Source: Edaphobacter sp. 12200R-103 | Lineage (GTDB): Bacteria > Acidobacteriota > Terriglobia > Terriglobales > Acidobacteriaceae | Assembly (NCBI RefSeq): GCF_010093025.1 | Contig: NZ_CP048114.1 | Coordinates: 2,976,001-3,040,000, forward strand | Direction of reading: 5' to 3' | DNA length: 64,000 nt | Shown: positions 33,859 to 43,248 of the stretch, one piece after another | Layout: each line of letters begins with the position of its first letter | How positions within the stretch are numbered: the stretch's first letter is position 1 | Position numbers and translations under genes: made by a program | The notes under the pieces: model-generated | Database searches by the model: none | The model's input: only the letters and a program-made list of their open reading frames with translations | Told to the model about the DNA's origin: nothing

Positions 33859-36800
33859 ATGATCTTGCCCTTTGTCCGCGAGCTCCTCGCGGACCTGGAA
33901 CACTCCGACGCCTTTGAACGTGTGCGGCGCCATCTGGGCGCCGGATTGGGGCGCCGTCGTGTCTCCGGACTGACCGCTACGGCCCGCGCTCTGTATCTCC
34001 CCTATTTTGTTCGCGCTGCACAGGCGCCGGCACTTGTTGTCGTCTCCGACAACAAGGCGGCGGAAGCGCTCCAGACTGCCCTGCTCGCAGCGTGCGAGCT
34101 GACCGGAGCGCTCGACTGCAACCAGATTCTGCGGCTCCCCTCCCACGACGTTCTGCCGTTTGAAAATCTTTCGCCCCACTCCGAAATCCAGGAGACCCGC
34201 GCCGCAGCGCTCTGGAAGATCTGCGCCGGCGACCGCACCCCCCGGCTGGTCATCGCCCCCATCGAGTCGGCCTGCATGCGCCTCTTCCATCGCGACTACT
34301 ACGCCGCGCTGGCGCTCCACCTCAAGGTCGGTGAAGAGCACATCCCCGACCTGTTGGTCGAACACCTGCTCTCGGTAGGCTATACGCGCGTCGATGTGGT
34401 CGAGATGCCCGGCCAGGTCACCATTCGCGGCGGCATCGTCGATGTCTATCCGCCGGAGCAGGATCGCCCGGTACGCATCGACTTCTTCGGCGACGAGATC
34501 GAATCGCTTCGGCGCTTCGACCCCGAGACGCAGCGCTCCAGCGGCTCATTGAACGGGATCATCCTGCTTCCCCTGACCGAGACGCCGGTCACGGAAAAGC
34601 TGCTGTCCGCCATCAATGCTCGCCTCACCCGCGCCGGTGCTCCAGGAGCCGCGCTCGAAGGCGGCGAGGAACCGGTGGAGCTTCAGACGCACGTCGCAAC
34701 GCGCACTGGCGAGGCAACGGTCTTCCCCGGATGGGAGTTCTTCGCTCCGGTCGCGGGCGCCACGCAGACCTTGCTCGATCTTCTCGGTCCTACGACACGC
34801 GTCTTCATCGAAGAGCCCGCCATGGTCAAGAACCAGGGCGAGCGCTGGTGGAACAAGGTCGAGCAGCGCCACGACCGCTCCGGCATCGGCTCTCTCGTTC
34901 GCCCGGAGGATATCTATATCTCTCCGTGGGATCTCGACGATCGCCTCCGACGAACCACAGGGTGCGATCTCGATCAGCTGGGAGCCGTTGATGTCCTCGA
35001 CGCCACCGGCTCAGAACTCTCGGAGATCGAGTTCGCCACGCGTCCCACGCAGCGATTCCACGGTTCTATTCCTGCGCTTATCGATGCGCTGAACTCGCTG
35101 ATGCAGCAGGAGGCCCGGGTTATTTTGGCAGCTTCGAACCAGGGCGACGTCGAGCGCCTGGCCAGCATGCTGCAGGAGTACCACGTTCCCTACCGGCTGG
35201 GATCGCGCAGCGATCAGCCCGGCTCCTCTAACGTCTACTCGGAGTCGGCCTACCTGGCCGGAGACCTGCGCACTCCCGTCATCGTCAAGACGCACATCGC
35301 CAATGGTGTTCAGATCCTCGACGTCGACAAGGCGACCGCTCGCCAGATCATCGTCTTCGGGGCACAGGATCTCTCCGACGAGGCCGACGTTGCGCCGCGC
35401 CCCGTGCGCCGTGGCAAATCCAAATCATCAGCCTTCATCTCGGACTTCCGCGACCTGAAGGTCGGCGACTATGTCGTCCACGTCGAGCACGGCATCGCCC
35501 GCTACATGGGCCTGCGCGTTATCGAGGAGAACGGTCAGCCTCCGCTGGAGCTGATGATCCTCGAGTTTGCCGACGAGGCCAAGCTCTACGTCCCGCTCAC
35601 GCGACTGGACCTCATCCAGAAGTACCGCTCGACGGAGACCGGCCCCGCACCGCAGCTCAACAAGCTGGGCTCGCCCGCCTGGCAGAAGACCAAGGCACGC
35701 GTCAAGAAGGCCATGGCCGACATGACGGGCGAGTTGCTGAAGCTGTACGCGCAGCGCGAGGCCGCGCAGGGCACTCCCTTCTCTCCCGACACCAATATGC
35801 AGCGGGAGTTCGAGGATGCCTTCGACTTCAACGAGACCGACGACCAGCTGAACGCTATCACGGACATCAAGGCCGACATGGAATCGCCGCGTCCGATGGA
35901 TCGTCTGCTCTGCGGAGACGTTGGCTATGGCAAGACCGAAGTAGCCATGCGCGCCGCCTTCAAGGCCGTTCAGGACGGCAAGCAGGTCGCGGTGCTTACC
36001 CCGACGACCGTCCTCAGCTTCCAGCACTTCGAATCCTTCAAGCGCCGCTTCGCCAACTTCCCGGTCAACATCGAGATGATCTCTCGCTTCAGAACTGCGA
36101 AGGAGCAGAAGGACATCCTCGAAAAGGTCGCGGACGGCAAGGTCGACATCCTCATCGGAACGCATCGCCTGCTCTCGAAGGACCTCAAGTTTCAGGACCT
36201 CGGCCTGCTCGTCGTCGATGAAGAGCAGCGCTTCGGCGTGCGCCACAAGGAACGCCTGAAGCAGATGCGCGCCGCCATCGACGTGCTCTCCATGTCTGCC
36301 ACCCCCATCCCGCGCACGCTGCACATGTCGCTGATCGGTCTGCGCGATATGAGCGTGATCGAGACGCCGCCGAAGGATCGCATGGCCATCCAGACCATCG
36401 TCGCCAAGTTCGACGAAAAACTCGTCCGCACCGCGGTCGAGATGGAGCTGGAACGCGGCGGACAGGTCTACTTCGTCCACAATCGCGTGGAGTCGATCTA
36501 CGACCTCGCCTCCAAAATTCGAGAGCTTGTCCCCCACGCCCGCATCGTCATCGGCCACGGACAGCTGCCAGAAGCGGAGCTGGAGCGCGTGATGCTCTCC
36601 TTCATGAACCACGAGTACGACGTGCTGGTGGCGACCTCCATCATCGAGAACGGTCTCGATATTCCCCTGGCCAACACCATCATCATCAACCGCGCCGACC
36701 GCCACGGGCTCAGCGAGCTCTATCAGCTTCGCGGCCGCGTTGGACGCTCCAATCGCCGCGCTTACGCCTACCTGCTGATCCCTCCGGACACGGAGCTGAC

Positions 36801-37524
36801 CGAGATCGCGCGCCGCCGCCTCGCCGCCCTCAAGGAGTTCTCCGACCTCGGCGCCGGCTTCAAGATCGCCGCACTCGACCTGGAGCTGCGCGGAGCCGGA
36901 AACATGCTCGGCGGAGAACAGAGCGGCCACATCGAGGCCATCGGGTTCGAGATGTACACCTCCATGCTCGAAGAGGCTGTGCGCAAGATCAAGGGCGAAG
37001 GAGAAGAACCGGCGCACGCCACGACCGTGGTGAACCTCGGAATCTCCGTCCGCATCGACGCCGACTACATCCCGGAAGAGAACCAGCGGCTTCGCATGTA
37101 CAAGCGTATCGCCGGAGCAGAAGACTATGCGGCCCTTACCGATGTCCGGGCCGAGTTGCAGGACCGCTACGGCGCTCTGCCTGAGACGGTCGAAAATCTT
37201 CTTACCGCGGGTGAGATTCGCCTGCACGCCCAGCAGCTAGGCATCGCCCAGATCGATCGCAAGCGCACCCAGATCGAGCAGAACAAGGTCAAAGCCTTCG
37301 TCGAGATGCTGCACGTCAAATTTGCCGAGGGCGAAGACGGATCTGGTAAGACCATCGATCCAGCCATATTGATGAAGCTCGTCAGCCGCAACACAAAACG
37401 TGGAGCCCAGTTCACCCCGCAAGGTATTCTGCGCTGGCCACTTTCCAGCGCGAACTCCGAAGAGGTGCTGCTCGAGACCATCGCCCTGCTGGATTCCCTC
37501 GACACGACGGCTGCCACGGTCTAA
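33859..37524 (+). CDS. mfd: transcription-repair coupling factor
   Basis: A 1221-residue helicase-like translocase that removes RNA polymerase stalled at DNA lesions and recruits UvrA. UvrB-like N-terminal region (1 to about 350), RNA-polymerase-interacting CarD-like domain starting near residue 530 (LKVGDYVVHVEHGIARYMGL), Walker A GDVGYGKTE near 686, DEEQ box VVDEEQRFGVRH near 784, helicase C-terminal motifs (NTIIINRADRHGLSELYQLRGRVGRS), and the TRCF C-terminal domain. Full length for the family. The ATG at 33859 is a compromise: the frame is open from 33709 but the first residues are not family-like; the ribosome site is weak. Confidence 0.96.
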   Translation: MILPFVRELLADLEHSDAFERVRRHLGAGLGRRRVSGLTATARALYLPYFVRAAQAPALVVVSDNKAAEALQTALLAACELTGALDCNQILRLPSHDVLPFENLSPHSEIQETRAAALWKICAGDRTPRLVIAPIESACMRLFHRDYYAALALHLKVGEEHIPDLLVEHLLSVGYTRVDVVEMPGQVTIRGGIVDVYPPEQDRPVRIDFFGDEIESLRRFDPETQRSSGSLNGIILLPLTETPVTEKLLSAINARLTRAGAPGAALEGGEEPVELQTHVATRTGEATVFPGWEFFAPVAGATQTLLDLLGPTTRVFIEEPAMVKNQGERWWNKVEQRHDRSGIGSLVRPEDIYISPWDLDDRLRRTTGCDLDQLGAVDVLDATGSELSEIEFATRPTQRFHGSIPALIDALNSLMQQEARVILAASNQGDVERLASMLQEYHVPYRLGSRSDQPGSSNVYSESAYLAGDLRTPVIVKTHIANGVQILDVDKATARQIIVFGAQDLSDEADVAPRPVRRGKSKSSAFISDFRDLKVGDYVVHVEHGIARYMGLRVIEENGQPPLELMILEFADEAKLYVPLTRLDLIQKYRSTETGPAPQLNKLGSPAWQKTKARVKKAMADMTGELLKLYAQREAAQGTPFSPDTNMQREFEDAFDFNETDDQLNAITDIKADMESPRPMDRLLCGDVGYGKTEVAMRAAFKAVQDGKQVAVLTPTTVLSFQHFESFKRRFANFPVNIEMISRFRTAKEQKDILEKVADGKVDILIGTHRLLSKDLKFQDLGLLVVDEEQRFGVRHKERLKQMRAAIDVLSMSATPIPRTLHMSLIGLRDMSVIETPPKDRMAIQTIVAKFDEKLVRTAVEMELERGGQVYFVHNRVESIYDLASKIRELVPHARIVIGHGQLPEAELERVMLSFMNHEYDVLVATSIIENGLDIPLANTIIINRADRHGLSELYQLRGRVGRSNRRAYAYLLIPPDTELTEIARRRLAALKEFSDLGAGFKIAALDLELRGAGNMLGGEQSGHIEAIGFEMYTSMLEEAVRKIKGEGEEPAHATTVVNLGISVRIDADYIPEENQRLRMYKRIAGAEDYAALTDVRAELQDRYGALPETVENLLTAGEIRLHAQQLGIAQIDRKRTQIEQNKVKAFVEMLHVKFAEGEDGSGKTIDPAILMKLVSRNTKRGAQFTPQGILRWPLSSANSEEVLLETIALLDSLDTTAATV

Positions 37525-37657
37525 GCCTCGCAGACCCTCCTCGCCAGAGAAAGGCTGTGGAAAAATCAGTGACCAATGACGAAGAAAAGCGATTTTTCTG
37601 CGCAATTTTGTGCGACAAAGGCAGTATCATCGCCCTCAAATCAATGGAGGGTCGCGC

Positions 37658-38152
37658 ATGCATGAAACCATCCGCGTGGGCGGAATGAATATCACCTTTC
37701 TCATGACCCGCCACGAGACCGCCGATGCTCTGGACCTGTTGGAGGTGACCATTCCTCCCGGCGACAGCGTCGTCGTCCCCCACACCCATCTCAACTACGA
37801 TGAATGGGTTCTGGGTCTGAACGGGACTACCACCTGGACCCTGAATGGCGAGATTCAACTGCTGCATCCCGGCGAAAGTCTCTTCATCCCCCGCGGAACG
37901 CCGCACTTCTTCGCCAACGTGCATGAAGAAGTAGGCAGAGTCGTGTGCCTGCAGACCCCTGGAGTCATGGGCCCGGAGTACTACCGCGAGATCGCAAGGC
38001 ACTATCAATGCGAGCATGTCGACCCCGCCGGAATTCGCGACGTAATGTGCCGCTACGGCGTCGATCCTCTGATGCGACCGGAATCCACAGAAAGAATTGT
38101 GGATGAAGCAACAGAACAAATACCGCTTCAGGACAAAACCATTTTGCATTGA
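37658..38152 (+). CDS. cupin-domain protein
   Basis: A 164-residue cupin_2 protein beginning MHETIRVGGMNITFLMTRHET. Cupin motif 1 is VPHTHLNYDEWVLGLNGTTTW (about 44-64, His, His and Glu ligands), motif 2 GESLFIPRGTPHFFANVHEEVGR (about 72-94). The C-terminal 60 residues (VMGPEYYREIARHY, then ESTERIVDEATEQIPL) are an added helical part often seen in quercetin-2,3-dioxygenase-like or sugar-related cupins. Function not identified. GGAGGG precedes the ATG; 17 additional codons upstream are not used. Confidence 0.85.
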   Translation: MHETIRVGGMNITFLMTRHETADALDLLEVTIPPGDSVVVPHTHLNYDEWVLGLNGTTTWTLNGEIQLLHPGESLFIPRGTPHFFANVHEEVGRVVCLQTPGVMGPEYYREIARHYQCEHVDPAGIRDVMCRYGVDPLMRPESTERIVDEATEQIPLQDKTILH

Positions 38153-38335
38153 CGCCTGCAAGTGGACTACGACACCAATCGTTGAAGCGCCATAACACTG
38201 CGCGCTTAAAGAAGTGACCTCTCGACCGAACGCCCAAACGACCGCAGCGGAGAGCCCTGCCCTGAGCGAAGTCGAATGGGCCCCCGCATGTTCCTCCACT
38301 CCATCCAGGCAAACATCCAATCCACGCATCTGGAT

Positions 38336-38398
38336 GTGTCATCCCGAGCGAAGCTTCCCGCGGCTTTATCGCGAGAAGCGCAGTCGAAGGATCTGCGG
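38336..38398. repeat. palindrome-family edge, copy 4
   Basis: GTGTCATCCCGAGC edge, then a small hairpin of the type CGCGGCTTTATCGCG, then CAGTCGAAGGATCTGCGG. Shares the hairpin with copy 8 (52871). It lies in the 38153-38717 intergenic region. Confidence 0.75.
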
Positions 38399-38422
38399 CC
38401 CCTCTTCCGGAAAGCCCAAATC

Positions 38423-38494
38423 CGGGTGCCCCATTTTCGCGACAGTCTCATCGTCGCCAAGGTGGGTATTCGAGCGAAGCTCGAACCGTCCTCA
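38423..38494. repeat. family B repeat, copy 1
   Basis: About 72 nt beginning CGGGTGCCCCATTTTCGCGA and closing with AAGCTCGAACCGTCC. Its counterpart at 41513 matches over the length with scattered differences. The left half can fold with the GTCGCCAAGGTGGG half, weaker than in copy 2. Confidence 0.75.
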
Positions 38495-38530
38495 TCCTGT
38501 CGCCTATCCAATCCCACGAACTCCAACTGT

Positions 38531-38580
38531 TTCATCCTGAGCGAAGCCCGAAGGGCGCAGTCGAAGGATCTGCGGTTCCA
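38531..38580. repeat. palindrome-family edge, copy 5
   Basis: TTCATCCTGAGCGAAGC, CAGTCGAAGGATCTGCGG and TTCC. It has no long inner stem. Copies 4 and 5 lie only about 190 nt apart, flanking the family B copy at 38423, and together explain most of the gap between the cupin and DUF885 genes (38153-38717). Confidence 0.72.
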
Positions 38581-38717
38581 CACTTCGCATCGACGAAACC
38601 AGATGCCTGCGTCGCAGCGGTCCCACGTATTTCTCCCACATTGCCCCAGGCATTCACGGAGAGGCCCGCCTCTCCCAAAGCCGCCTCGTGTCTTACACTG
38701 CTTGCAGAAGCTACGTT

Positions 38718-40505
38718 ATGGTCATTCGTCCTCTTCTCACCTGTCTTCTGGGGTTCGCCATGCTCACTCCTGCCGCACCTGCCCAACGGCTCTCCGCCGA
38801 TGGCGCCATGCAGACCTTCCACTTTGTCAGCGAACAGTACTTCTCCGATGTGCTGTTTCATTTTTCGCCGACCTACGGCACCCAGTCCGGCCTCCACCAG
38901 TACGACACGCAGCTTGAGGACTACTCCGCTGCCGGAGTGCAGAAGCAGATCGCCGCTCTTCACGCCTACGAAAAAAAGATCGAGGAGATCCCCGCCGACG
39001 GCCTCGATGCTCCCATTGCCGCCGACCGCCAGATCCTGCTGAACAGCATCCGTTCGCAGCTCCTCTCGCTCGAAGTCATTCGCAACTGGGAAAAGAACCC
39101 GGACCTCTACTCGAGCGGCGTGACCAACTCCATCTTCGTCCTGATGGAGCGGCCCTTCGCTCCACCCAATGCACGCCTGCGCTCCGTCGTCGAGCGTGAG
39201 AAGCAGATCCCGCAGGTCTTCGTGGAGGCGCGAAAGAATCTCAAAAATCCTCCGCACATCTTTACCGAGATTGCCCTCGAACAGATCGACGGCCTCATCA
39301 GCTTCTTCGAGAAGGATGTCCCGGCCGCCTTCGTCGATGCCGACGACGCACAGGCCAAAGCCGACTTCGCACGGACCAACGCTGCTGTCATTCAGTCGCT
39401 GAAGGAATATGCAGCGTGGATGAAGTCTGACCTGCTTCCCCGCTCCAACGGCGACTATCGTCTCGGCGCTGATACCTTCGCGAAGAAACTTGCCTACGAC
39501 GAGATGGTCGATATCCCGCTCGATCGCCTGCTGCAGATCGCAATGAACGATCTCCACCGCAATCAAGCCGAGTTCGCACGCATCGCCAAACAAGTCGATC
39601 CCACGAAGACTCCGCAGCAGGTACTCGCAGAGCTGGCAACGATCCACCCCGCCCCCGACAAGCTGCTGTCCTCCTTCCAGGGAACCTTCGACTCACTGAT
39701 CTCCTTTATTCGCGCCCACAAGATCATCACCATCCCCAGCGATGTGCAGCCTACGCTCGAAGAGACGCCGCCCTTCATGCGGGCCACCACGTTCGCCTCC
39801 ATGGACCCGCCGGGGCCGTTCGAGACCCGCTCCACCAAGGCCTACTTCAATGTCACACTACCGGAGAAAGACTGGACCTCGGCTCACGTCGCCGAACACA
39901 TGGCCAGCTTCAACGTCGGAACCATCATCTCGACCAGCGTGCATGAAGCCTATCCCGGGCACTACGTTCAGTTCCTCTGGCAGAATCAGTTTCCCTCGAA
40001 GATCCGCAAGCTCATCGGCGCAAACTCCAACATCGAGGGCTGGGCCCACTACACCGAAGAGATGATGCTCGAAGAGGGCTACGCCGCGCCACCGCCCAAC
40101 GCCACTCCCGAACAGGTGCGCGAATCAAGGCTCATCCACCTCGGTCAGCTTCAGGATGCTCTGCTGCGCGATGCCCGTTTTGTCAACGCCATCAAGCTCC
40201 ACACCGGCCTTGGCGAACCCGACGGCAAGTGGACGATCGATCAGGCCGTGGACTTCTTCGTCAAGGAAGGCTATCAGTCGCGCTCCGTCGGCCTGGTCGA
40301 AACCAAACGCGGAACCGTCGATGCAACCTACCTGTATTACACCCTTGGCAAACTTGAGATTATGAAACTGAGAGACGACCTCAAAAAGAAGCAGGGAGCG
40401 GCCTTCAACCTCGAAACCTTTCACGACAATTTCATGCGTCAGGGCTTTGCGCCCATTAAGGTCATCCGAAAAGCCATGCTGCACGACGATTCGCCGGTAC
40501 TTTAA
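38718..40505 (+). CDS. DUF885 family secreted protein, probable metal-dependent hydrolase
   Basis: A 595-residue exported protein with signal peptide (MVIRPLLTCLLGFAMLTPAAPAQ). The DUF885 hallmarks are HEAYPGH (H409-H415) and EGWAHYTEEMMLEEG (E440, H444), which resemble metallopeptidase zinc motifs (HExxxxH-like and a distant Glu/His). The family has members with suggested carboxypeptidase activity but no fixed reaction that I can assign. The ATG at 38718 was chosen because the signal peptide starts there; frame extends to 38688. It is followed 86 nt later by galU on the same strand. Confidence 0.85.
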   Translation: MVIRPLLTCLLGFAMLTPAAPAQRLSADGAMQTFHFVSEQYFSDVLFHFSPTYGTQSGLHQYDTQLEDYSAAGVQKQIAALHAYEKKIEEIPADGLDAPIAADRQILLNSIRSQLLSLEVIRNWEKNPDLYSSGVTNSIFVLMERPFAPPNARLRSVVEREKQIPQVFVEARKNLKNPPHIFTEIALEQIDGLISFFEKDVPAAFVDADDAQAKADFARTNAAVIQSLKEYAAWMKSDLLPRSNGDYRLGADTFAKKLAYDEMVDIPLDRLLQIAMNDLHRNQAEFARIAKQVDPTKTPQQVLAELATIHPAPDKLLSSFQGTFDSLISFIRAHKIITIPSDVQPTLEETPPFMRATTFASMDPPGPFETRSTKAYFNVTLPEKDWTSAHVAEHMASFNVGTIISTSVHEAYPGHYVQFLWQNQFPSKIRKLIGANSNIEGWAHYTEEMMLEEGYAAPPPNATPEQVRESRLIHLGQLQDALLRDARFVNAIKLHTGLGEPDGKWTIDQAVDFFVKEGYQSRSVGLVETKRGTVDATYLYYTLGKLEIMKLRDDLKKKQGAAFNLETFHDNFMRQGFAPIKVIRKAMLHDDSPVL

Positions 40506-40591
40506 GACCTGTTCGGGAAGCAGCTCTTCTCTTCCCGAACTCTAAGTCCTTGCCGGCATTTCCAATAACCAAACTTGCATCCAAAGGAAAT

Positions 40592-41467
40592 ATGACTCAG
40601 AAGATACGAAAAGCAGTGTTTCCCGCAGCAGGTCTCGGAACCAGATTCCTCCCCGCAACCAAAGCGACGCCGAAAGAGATGCTCGTGCTCGTCGACAAGC
40701 CCCTCATCCAATATGGAGTCGAAGAGGCAGTCGCCGCCGGATGCACCGAGATCATCATCGTTACGGGCCGTGGCAAGACCACGATGGAAGACCACTTCGA
40801 CAAATCCTTCGAGCTTGAGGCCTCTCTCGCGGCCAAGAACAAGACGGCCCTGCTTGAGATCGCACGCTCTGTATCGAAGCTCGCCAAGATCACCTACACC
40901 CGCCAGGCCGAGCCCCTCGGTCTCGGACACGCCGTCCTGCAGGCCAAAGAGATCGTCGGCAACGAGCCCTTCGCCGTCATCCTCCCCGACGATATCGTCG
41001 ATGCCAAAGTTCCCTGCATGAAGCAGATGGTCGAGGCATTCGAAGAGACCGGCTCCACCATCCTCGGCTCCGAGATCGTCGAAGGCGCCGCCATCTCCGC
41101 ATACGGCTGCCTTGCCGTCACGCCCGATCCAAAGAATCCGCGCCTGCTCGCCGTCAGCGACATGATCGAGAAACCCAAGCCTGAAGAAGCACCCTCACAA
41201 AACGCCATCATCGGCCGCTACATCCTCACGCCGCGCATCTTCGAGATGCTCGAGACCATCACTCCCGGAGCAGGCGGCGAGCTGCAACTCACCGACGGCA
41301 TCAAGGCGCTGCTCCAGCACGAGAAGGTCTACGGCTTCACCTATGAGGGCAAGCGCCACGACGCCGGCGACAAGCTCGGCTTCCTCAAGGCCACGGTCGA
41401 GTTCGGACTCAAGCACGACAAGCTCGGAGCCGACTTCAAGACATGGCTCAAGCAGTTCCCGCTGTGA
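40592..41467 (+). CDS. galU: UTP--glucose-1-phosphate uridylyltransferase
   Basis: A 291-residue nucleotidyltransferase making UDP-glucose for polysaccharide and envelope synthesis. N-terminal AVFPAAGLGTRFLPATKATPKEML is the diagnostic nucleotide-binding motif. Later, PLGLGHAVLQAKEIVGNEPFAVILPDDI carries the metal-binding Asp, and VEFGLKHDKLG is near the end. Start at 40592 (MTQKIRKAVF) with AAAGGA upstream; the open frame to 40550 is not family-like. The hairpins at 41485 and 41520 follow the stop. Confidence 0.95.
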   Translation: MTQKIRKAVFPAAGLGTRFLPATKATPKEMLVLVDKPLIQYGVEEAVAAGCTEIIIVTGRGKTTMEDHFDKSFELEASLAAKNKTALLEIARSVSKLAKITYTRQAEPLGLGHAVLQAKEIVGNEPFAVILPDDIVDAKVPCMKQMVEAFEETGSTILGSEIVEGAAISAYGCLAVTPDPKNPRLLAVSDMIEKPKPEEAPSQNAIIGRYILTPRIFEMLETITPGAGGELQLTDGIKALLQHEKVYGFTYEGKRHDAGDKLGFLKATVEFGLKHDKLGADFKTWLKQFPL

Positions 41468-41484
41468 TTTCGCACGCATAGAGC

Positions 41485-41504
41485 GCTCACGGTTCAGCGT
41501 GAGC
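41485..41504 (+). other. small hairpin after galU
   Basis: GCTCACG (41485-41491) pairs with CGTGAGC (41498-41504) around a 6-nt loop, 17 nt after the galU stop. No T run follows, so it may only aid the stronger hairpin at 41520. Confidence 0.4.
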
Positions 41505-41512
41505 ACTATAAA

Positions 41513-41585
41513 CGGGTGCCCCATCTTCGCGACGGTCTCATCGTCGCGAAGATGGGTTTGTTCAAGCGAAGCCCGAACCGTTCTC
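41513..41585. repeat. family B repeat, copy 2, with strong hairpin
   Basis: About 73 nt. A perfect 14-bp stem joins 41520-41533 (CCCATCTTCGCGAC) to 41543-41556 around a 9-nt loop and is followed by TTTG, so it can also serve as a terminator for galU. Copy 1 is at 38423. The sequence between stem and end (AAGCGAAGCCCGAACCG) is shared too. Confidence 0.8.
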
Positions 41586-41624
41586 CACGTCCATATAATC
41601 CTGCTCAACCGAGAGGAACCAGCG

Positions 41625-42026
41625 ATGAAAGCTTTCAACGAACAAAGCGCCGTTCAATTTCTCAAAGATGTTCGCAGGCCCCTGCTCTCGCTGCACAAAT
41701 CGATTATCGATCACGAACGCGCAGCCTATGAGAAGGCACACGGTCCAGTCACGCCCGCAGCGTTTCTGCAGCAACTGATCAGCGGAGCAGACTTCCGCTG
41801 GATCGCGCCCCTCTCGACCGCAATCGCGAACATCGATGAGCTCCTTGACGATGAGAAAATAACCGCCGACAACCGGATTGCAGGAGCACAGGCGATTGCC
41901 ACGCTCTTCGAATCAGGCGCACCCGACAACGCGTTTCGCAAGCGTTACCTTGTTCTCCTGCAGGAGAGCCCGGCCATCCTCCACGAACACGGCAGAGTCG
42001 TTCAGGCATTACGCGATGTCGAGTAG
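41625..42026 (+). CDS. conserved-looking small protein of unknown function
   Basis: A 133-residue soluble protein, mostly helical by composition (VQFLKDVRRPLLSLHKSIIDHERAAYEKAHGPV, IAGAQAIATLFESGA). No signal peptide, membrane span or cofactor motif is visible. I do not recognise a family. GAGAGG lies eight nt before the ATG, so translation is credible. It stands between galU and the old yellow enzyme gene (84 nt apart) in the same direction. Confidence 0.7.
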   Translation: MKAFNEQSAVQFLKDVRRPLLSLHKSIIDHERAAYEKAHGPVTPAAFLQQLISGADFRWIAPLSTAIANIDELLDDEKITADNRIAGAQAIATLFESGAPDNAFRKRYLVLLQESPAILHEHGRVVQALRDVE

Positions 42027-42109
42027 AACGAACTGATCCACCCCGGACCCCGCATCGTTCACACTTCGTCGATCATCAAACTGTCCGTAGAATCACTTAC
42101 GGAGCCTAA

Positions 42110-43165
42110 ATGCCCTCACTCTTCGATCCAATCCAGGTAGGCGACCTTCACCTTCCCAACCGCATCTTCATGGCGCCTTTAACGCGTCTGCGTGGCACCG
42201 CTGACCACATTCCCACGCCCATCATGGTGGAGTACTACACGCAGCGCACCGGCGCCGGGCTCATCATCTCCGAGGGAATTCCGGTCGATCCCATGGGCGT
42301 CGGCTATCAGAACGTCCCCGGCATCTGGTCCCCCGAGCAGGTCGAGGCCTGGAAGCCGATCACGCGCGCCGTGCACGAGAGAGGCGGCCACATCTTCGCG
42401 CAGATCTGGCATGTAGGCCGCATCTCCGACCCGGAGCTTCTCGACGGGCGCCAGCCTGTAGCCCCAAGCGCAATCGCAGCTACAGGACACGTTAGCCTTC
42501 TGCGACCCAAGCGTCCCTATCCTGTTCCTCGCGCCCTTGAGACGGTCGAGGTCAAACAGGTCGTCGAGGCCTTCCGGCGCGGCGCACAAAATGCTCAGCT
42601 CGCCGGATTCGATGGCGTTCACCTGCACTCCGCCAATGGCTACCTTCTCGATCAGTTCCTGCAGGATGGCTCCAACCACCGCACGGACGAGTACGGCGGT
42701 CCGCTCGAAAATCGCGCTCGCCTTCTTCTGGAATCAACCGACGCTGCCATCTCGGTCTTCGGCTCCGGACGCGTCGGCGTCCACCTTGCGCCGCGCGGAG
42801 ACTCACACGGCATCTCCGACTCCAACCCCACGGCCACCTTCAGCTACGTGGCCGCGGAGCTTGGCAGGCGAAAGATCGCCTTTATCGCCGCCCGCGAGCA
42901 TGTGGGTCCCGATAGCCTCGGTCCACACCTCAAACAGCTCTTCGGCGGCATCTTTGTTGCCAACGAAGCCATGGACCAGAAGATCGGCCAGCAGCTCCTC
43001 GACGAAGGCAAGGCGGATGCCGTCGCCTTTGGCAAGCTCTTCATCGCCAACCCCGACCTTCCTGCCCGCTTCGCCCGTAACGCGGAACTCAACCGGCCCG
43101 AGCCAAACACCTTCTACGCCCCCGGCCCGCACGGCTACACCGACTATCCCTCGCTCGCGGAATAA
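42110..43165 (+). CDS. old yellow enzyme family alkene reductase (NemA-like)
   Basis: A 351-residue FMN flavoenzyme that reduces activated C=C bonds, and in some members nitro groups, with NADPH. N-terminal FDPIQVGDLHLPNRIFMAPLTRLR and YYTQRTGAGLIISEG are FMN-barrel signatures. The substrate-binding pair lies in VHLHSANGYLLDQFLQ (His and Asn). Near the C-terminus VAFGKLFIANPDLPARF binds flavin phosphate. Length is normal. GGAG precedes the ATG by 6 nt. With azoR, pirin and the aldo/keto reductase it suggests a capacity for quinones and electrophiles. Confidence 0.92.
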   Translation: MPSLFDPIQVGDLHLPNRIFMAPLTRLRGTADHIPTPIMVEYYTQRTGAGLIISEGIPVDPMGVGYQNVPGIWSPEQVEAWKPITRAVHERGGHIFAQIWHVGRISDPELLDGRQPVAPSAIAATGHVSLLRPKRPYPVPRALETVEVKQVVEAFRRGAQNAQLAGFDGVHLHSANGYLLDQFLQDGSNHRTDEYGGPLENRARLLLESTDAAISVFGSGRVGVHLAPRGDSHGISDSNPTATFSYVAAELGRRKIAFIAAREHVGPDSLGPHLKQLFGGIFVANEAMDQKIGQQLLDEGKADAVAFGKLFIANPDLPARFARNAELNRPEPNTFYAPGPHGYTDYPSLAE

Positions 43166-43248
43166 ATCGAGCATTCACAAACCGGCAGAACGCTCGTTAT
43201 ATTTTCTGCATCACATGGAGAGTTATTCCATCGACGGAGAGAGGAAAG

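Noticed and set aside
35428..37227. 599-codon open frame opposite mfd
   Set aside because: It is the complement of the very GC-biased mfd gene and has no domain, signal or start site; mfd is unmistakable.
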